Source: an uncultured Bacteroidales bacterium
Lineage (GTDB): Bacteria; Bacteroidota; Bacteroidia; Bacteroidales; UBA932
Assembly (NCBI GenBank): GCA_934717185.1
Contig: CAKUYQ010000002.1
Span: forward strand, 92,247-156,246
Direction: 5' to 3'
DNA length: 64,000 nt
The notes under the pieces are model-generated. The model had not been told where the DNA came from, made no database searches, and worked only from the letters and a program-made list of their open reading frames with translations. Positions 61,831 to 64,000 of this stretch are shown here, in pieces. Position 1 is the first letter of the stretch. Every line of letters starts with the position of its first letter. The translations under genes and the position numbers were made by a program.

Positions 61831-62772
61831 ATGGCAAAAGTTACAGTAATTGGCGCAGGTAATGTTGGCGCTACATGTGCAAATGCTATGTTACACATGA
61901 AATTCGCTTCTGACATCGTTCTTTTGGATATTAAAGAGGGTGTTGCAGAGGGCAAGGCAATGGATATGATGCAAACTGCTAATTTGTATCAGTTTAACAC
62001 CAGAGTTAAAGGTGTAACAAATGATTACAAGGCTACAGCTAAGTCAGATGTTGTAATTATCACTTCAGGTATTCCAAGAAAGCCGGGTATGACAAGAGAG
62101 GAGCTTATAGGTGTTAATGCAAAAATCGTTAGCAGCGTAGTTGATAATGTTCTGCAGTATTCACCAAAGGCAATAATAGTTGTTATTGCAAACCCAATGG
62201 ACCCTATGACATACCTTACTCTTAAGAGGACAAAACTCCCTAAGAACAGAGTAATTGGTATGGGTGGTATCTTGGACAGCAGCAGATTCCAGTACTATCT
62301 GAGCCAGGCACTAAAGGTTCCTGCAAGCGATGTAGAGGGATTTGTTATTGGCGGTCACGGTGATACAACAATGATACCTATGATAAGATTTGCAAAATAC
62401 AGAGGTATCCCTGTAACCGAGAAACTTCCTAAGAAGGTATATGAGAAAGTAGTTGCAGATACAATGGTTGGTGGCGCTACTCTAACAAAACTTCTTGGAA
62501 CATCTGCTTGGTATGCTCCGGGAGCATCTGCAGCAGTGTTGGCTAAATCAATTATTATGGACGAGAAGAAGATGTATCCTTGCTGCGTATATCTTGAGGG
62601 TGAGTATGGACACAATGATATATGTATTGGCGTTCCTGCGATTATCGGCAAAAACGGCTGCGAGAAGGTTGTTGAGCTAAAACTTAACAAAGAGGAGCAG
62701 GCATTGTTTGACAAGAGCGCAGAAGCTACCAAAAAGACAAGCAATCTGCTTCATGATATGAATCTTATCTAA
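61831..62772 (+). CDS. mdh: malate dehydrogenase
   Basis: A 313-residue NAD-dependent enzyme of the LDH-like MDH type. GAGNVGATCANAML binds NAD. GIPRKPGMTREEL gives the substrate-binding arginines: the Arg after IP, in the position that separates malate from lactate dehydrogenases, supports malate. GGHGDTTMIPM holds the catalytic histidine. It has its own terminator. Confidence 0.95.
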   Translation: MAKVTVIGAGNVGATCANAMLHMKFASDIVLLDIKEGVAEGKAMDMMQTANLYQFNTRVKGVTNDYKATAKSDVVIITSGIPRKPGMTREELIGVNAKIVSSVVDNVLQYSPKAIIVVIANPMDPMTYLTLKRTKLPKNRVIGMGGILDSSRFQYYLSQALKVPASDVEGFVIGGHGDTTMIPMIRFAKYRGIPVTEKLPKKVYEKVVADTMVGGATLTKLLGTSAWYAPGASAAVLAKSIIMDEKKMYPCCVYLEGEYGHNDICIGVPAIIGKNGCEKVVELKLNKEEQALFDKSAEATKKTSNLLHDMNLI

Positions 62773-62790
62773 GATAAATAGAACATAACA

Positions 62791-62836
62791 AAACGGCGGT
62801 TTAGTGCAAAAACAGTGCTAAACCGCTGTTTTTATA
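62791..62836 (+). terminator. terminator of mdh
   Basis: ACGGCGGTTTAG pairs with CTAAACCGCTGT, then a T run. Confidence 0.88.
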
Positions 62837-62984
62837 TATAAAATGTTAAAAAAGTTCATTTCATATTATATTGGTACACAATTTGTTATAAAAAAGAAAA
62901 CAAAATTCATTAAGTTTTATTGTATTTTTTAATAAATAAATTATTAATTTTACAGTTGCTTAATGAGAAAACACTCAAAATAAT

Positions 62985-63683
62985 ATGGAAATAAAAAAAT
63001 CACCAAAGGCAAACCTTGAAAACAAGAAGCTACTTTTCAAGGAGATTGGTCTGGTAATTGCTTTGGGGCTTACACTACTCGCATTTAACTGGAGTACAAG
63101 CGAAAAAGCAGTTTCAACAATTGAGGCAGACCAACAGCAAGTAATTGAGGAAGAGTCAATTCCTATTACAAATGACACACCTCCACCTCCACCTGAAACA
63201 AGTGTTGCAGAACCAGCAATGTCTGATATTATTGATATTGTTGATGATGACATTAAGGTAGATACCAAAATTATCATCAACGAGGATGATAAAAATCAGG
63301 GCGTTGAAATTAAGGAGTATGTACAGGCAGCAGAGATTGTAGAGGAAAATGTTGAAGATGACGTGATTCCTTTCGCAATTGTTGAGGACAAACCACAGTT
63401 CCAAGGCAAAGATGCAAACGAATTTACAAAATGGGTATACAACAACATTGTTTATCCTGAGATAGCCAAAGAGAACGGTGTTCAGGGGCGTGTTACTCTT
63501 CAATTTGAAATTGGAAAAGATGGTACTGTTACGAATGTAAAAGTTCTTAGAGGTGTTGATTCTTCACTTGACAAGGAGGCTGTAAGAGTTGTATCAAACT
63601 CTCCAAAATGGACTCCAGGTAAGCAGAGAGGTAAAGCTGTAAAAGTTAAATATAACTTCCCTGTAACATTCCAGCTGAAATAA
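62985..63683 (+). CDS. TonB-like energy transducer
   Basis: A 232-residue protein. One N-terminal membrane helix (about 22-40, IGLVIALGLTLLAFNWS), a short proline stretch (TPPPPPETS), an acidic linker and a C-terminal TonB domain (about 150-232). The C-terminal domain has the YPEIAKENGVQGRVTLQFEI and SPKWTPGKQRGKAVKVKYN motifs. It would link the inner-membrane proton gradient to outer-membrane receptors. No ExbB/ExbD genes lie next to it. Confidence 0.92.
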   Translation: MEIKKSPKANLENKKLLFKEIGLVIALGLTLLAFNWSTSEKAVSTIEADQQQVIEEESIPITNDTPPPPPETSVAEPAMSDIIDIVDDDIKVDTKIIINEDDKNQGVEIKEYVQAAEIVEENVEDDVIPFAIVEDKPQFQGKDANEFTKWVYNNIVYPEIAKENGVQGRVTLQFEIGKDGTVTNVKVLRGVDSSLDKEAVRVVSNSPKWTPGKQRGKAVKVKYNFPVTFQLK

Positions 63684-63701
63684 GTATAAATATTTTCTAT
63701 A

Positions 63702-63747
63702 CTAAAATAAAAAGGGCGACTAAAAATAGTTGCCCTTTTTATTTTAG
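63702..63747 (+). terminator. terminator of tonB-like gene
   Basis: CTAAAATAAAAAGGGCGAC and the matching arm ending GCCCTTTTTATTTTAG form a long symmetric hairpin that could act in both directions. The remaining 63750-63959 is AT-rich with no gene seen. Confidence 0.88.
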
Positions 63748-63959
63748 CAAGACTATTATAACAATTGCGGCTCAACATATCTTACAGATTTGTTTACAAT
63801 TCCACCTTCGACTTGCAGATTACTTTATATAACATCCACTTTAGTTTCTAATTAATAGTGGTTTATTTTATATGTAAAAACCATTTAAACCACCGCATCT
63901 ACCTCTAATTCACTTAATTTAAACCAAATTTGTAGAAAGATTTAAATTGAGGAACAAGT

Positions 63960-64000
63960 ATGAAAAAACTAAAACAACTAACTCACTACGGAATCGTGTG
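63960..64000 (+). CDS. possible start of a further gene, cut by the window edge
   Basis: An ATG at 63960 opens MKKLKQLTHYGIV before the window ends, preceded by a GAGGAACA sequence at ribosome-binding distance. Only 13 codons can be read and the product cannot be guessed. Confidence 0.4.
   Translation, partial: MKKLKQLTHYGIV

Overview
The window reads as a chromosomal segment of a member of the Bacteroidota, most probably Bacteroidales. The signs are a fused SecDF, a Bacteroides-type tryptophanase, a dimeric eukaryote-like glycyl-tRNA synthetase, several FtsX-type export permeases, lipoproteins, a C-terminal TonB domain protein and promoters of the Bacteroidota -33 TTTG / -7 TAnnTTTG type (clearest before both tRNA genes). 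Housekeeping genes (gpmI, rnr, tnaA, secDF, glyS, folK, sufT/sufE/sufS, ruvA, gcvH, mnmG, ybeY, mdh, tonB) are interleaved with accessory blocks.

Layout. 1-9 kb: gpmI (cut by the window edge), rnr, then a compact cassette of a PqqD-like protein, an ABC exporter, an HPr-kinase-like protein and an S24/S26 peptidase, then tnaA. 9-15 kb: secDF, and a PD40/SPOR surface protein that ends in a low-complexity tail. 15-18.8 kb: tRNA-Ser(GCU), accessory locus A (minus strand: lipoprotein, small exported protein, degenerate aspartic-protease-like protein), and tRNA-Pro(UGG) with a tandem partial copy of its 3' half. 18.8-22.6 kb: AAA-type ATPase, Ntn-hydrolase lipoprotein, histidine phosphatase. 22.6-25.4 kb: a partner-switching set (STAS, SpoIIE phosphatase, RsbW-like kinase). 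25.6-30.4 kb: SLC13-type permease and an NtrY/NtrC-like two-component pair. 30.4-45.5 kb: an export system (TolC, adaptor, four FtsX permeases, one ATPase) with three nearly identical sigma-54 promoters, each about 55 bp downstream of a 49-bp TGTCTAA...TTAGACA box. The adjacent NtrC-like regulator is the obvious candidate activator. 45.8-50.4 kb: glyS, folK, sufT, sufE, sufS. 50.6-56.8 kb: an AlbA_2/HATPase gene between 86-bp direct repeats, then accessory locus B, the fuller inverted counterpart of locus A. 57-64 kb: ruvA, gcvH, GDPD lipoprotein, mnmG, ybeY, mdh, tonB and the first codons of a possible further gene.

Three features seem least described. (1) The 11-mer TTGTCGGGAAG occurs 19 times exactly (about 0.03 expected by chance), in both orientations, in genes and between them, and once as an inverted pair forming a probable terminator. 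This is how DNA-uptake sequences behave in other phyla. (2) Loci A and B are a duplicated three-gene exported cassette. The lipoprotein of locus B carries a JAMM-like HxH...SxxD motif behind an EVVVTA linker and an InlB-like repeat, which looks like a toxin/effector with candidate immunity partners. (3) The sigma-54 regulon of the FtsX exporter can be read directly from its conserved promoter architecture.

The intergenic DNA is also unusually rich in repeats: a MITE-like family with terminal inverted repeats, compound low-complexity tracts of GCCAAN hexamers and GAGGGTAAA-type purine runs, long imperfect hairpins and a perfect 22-bp palindrome.
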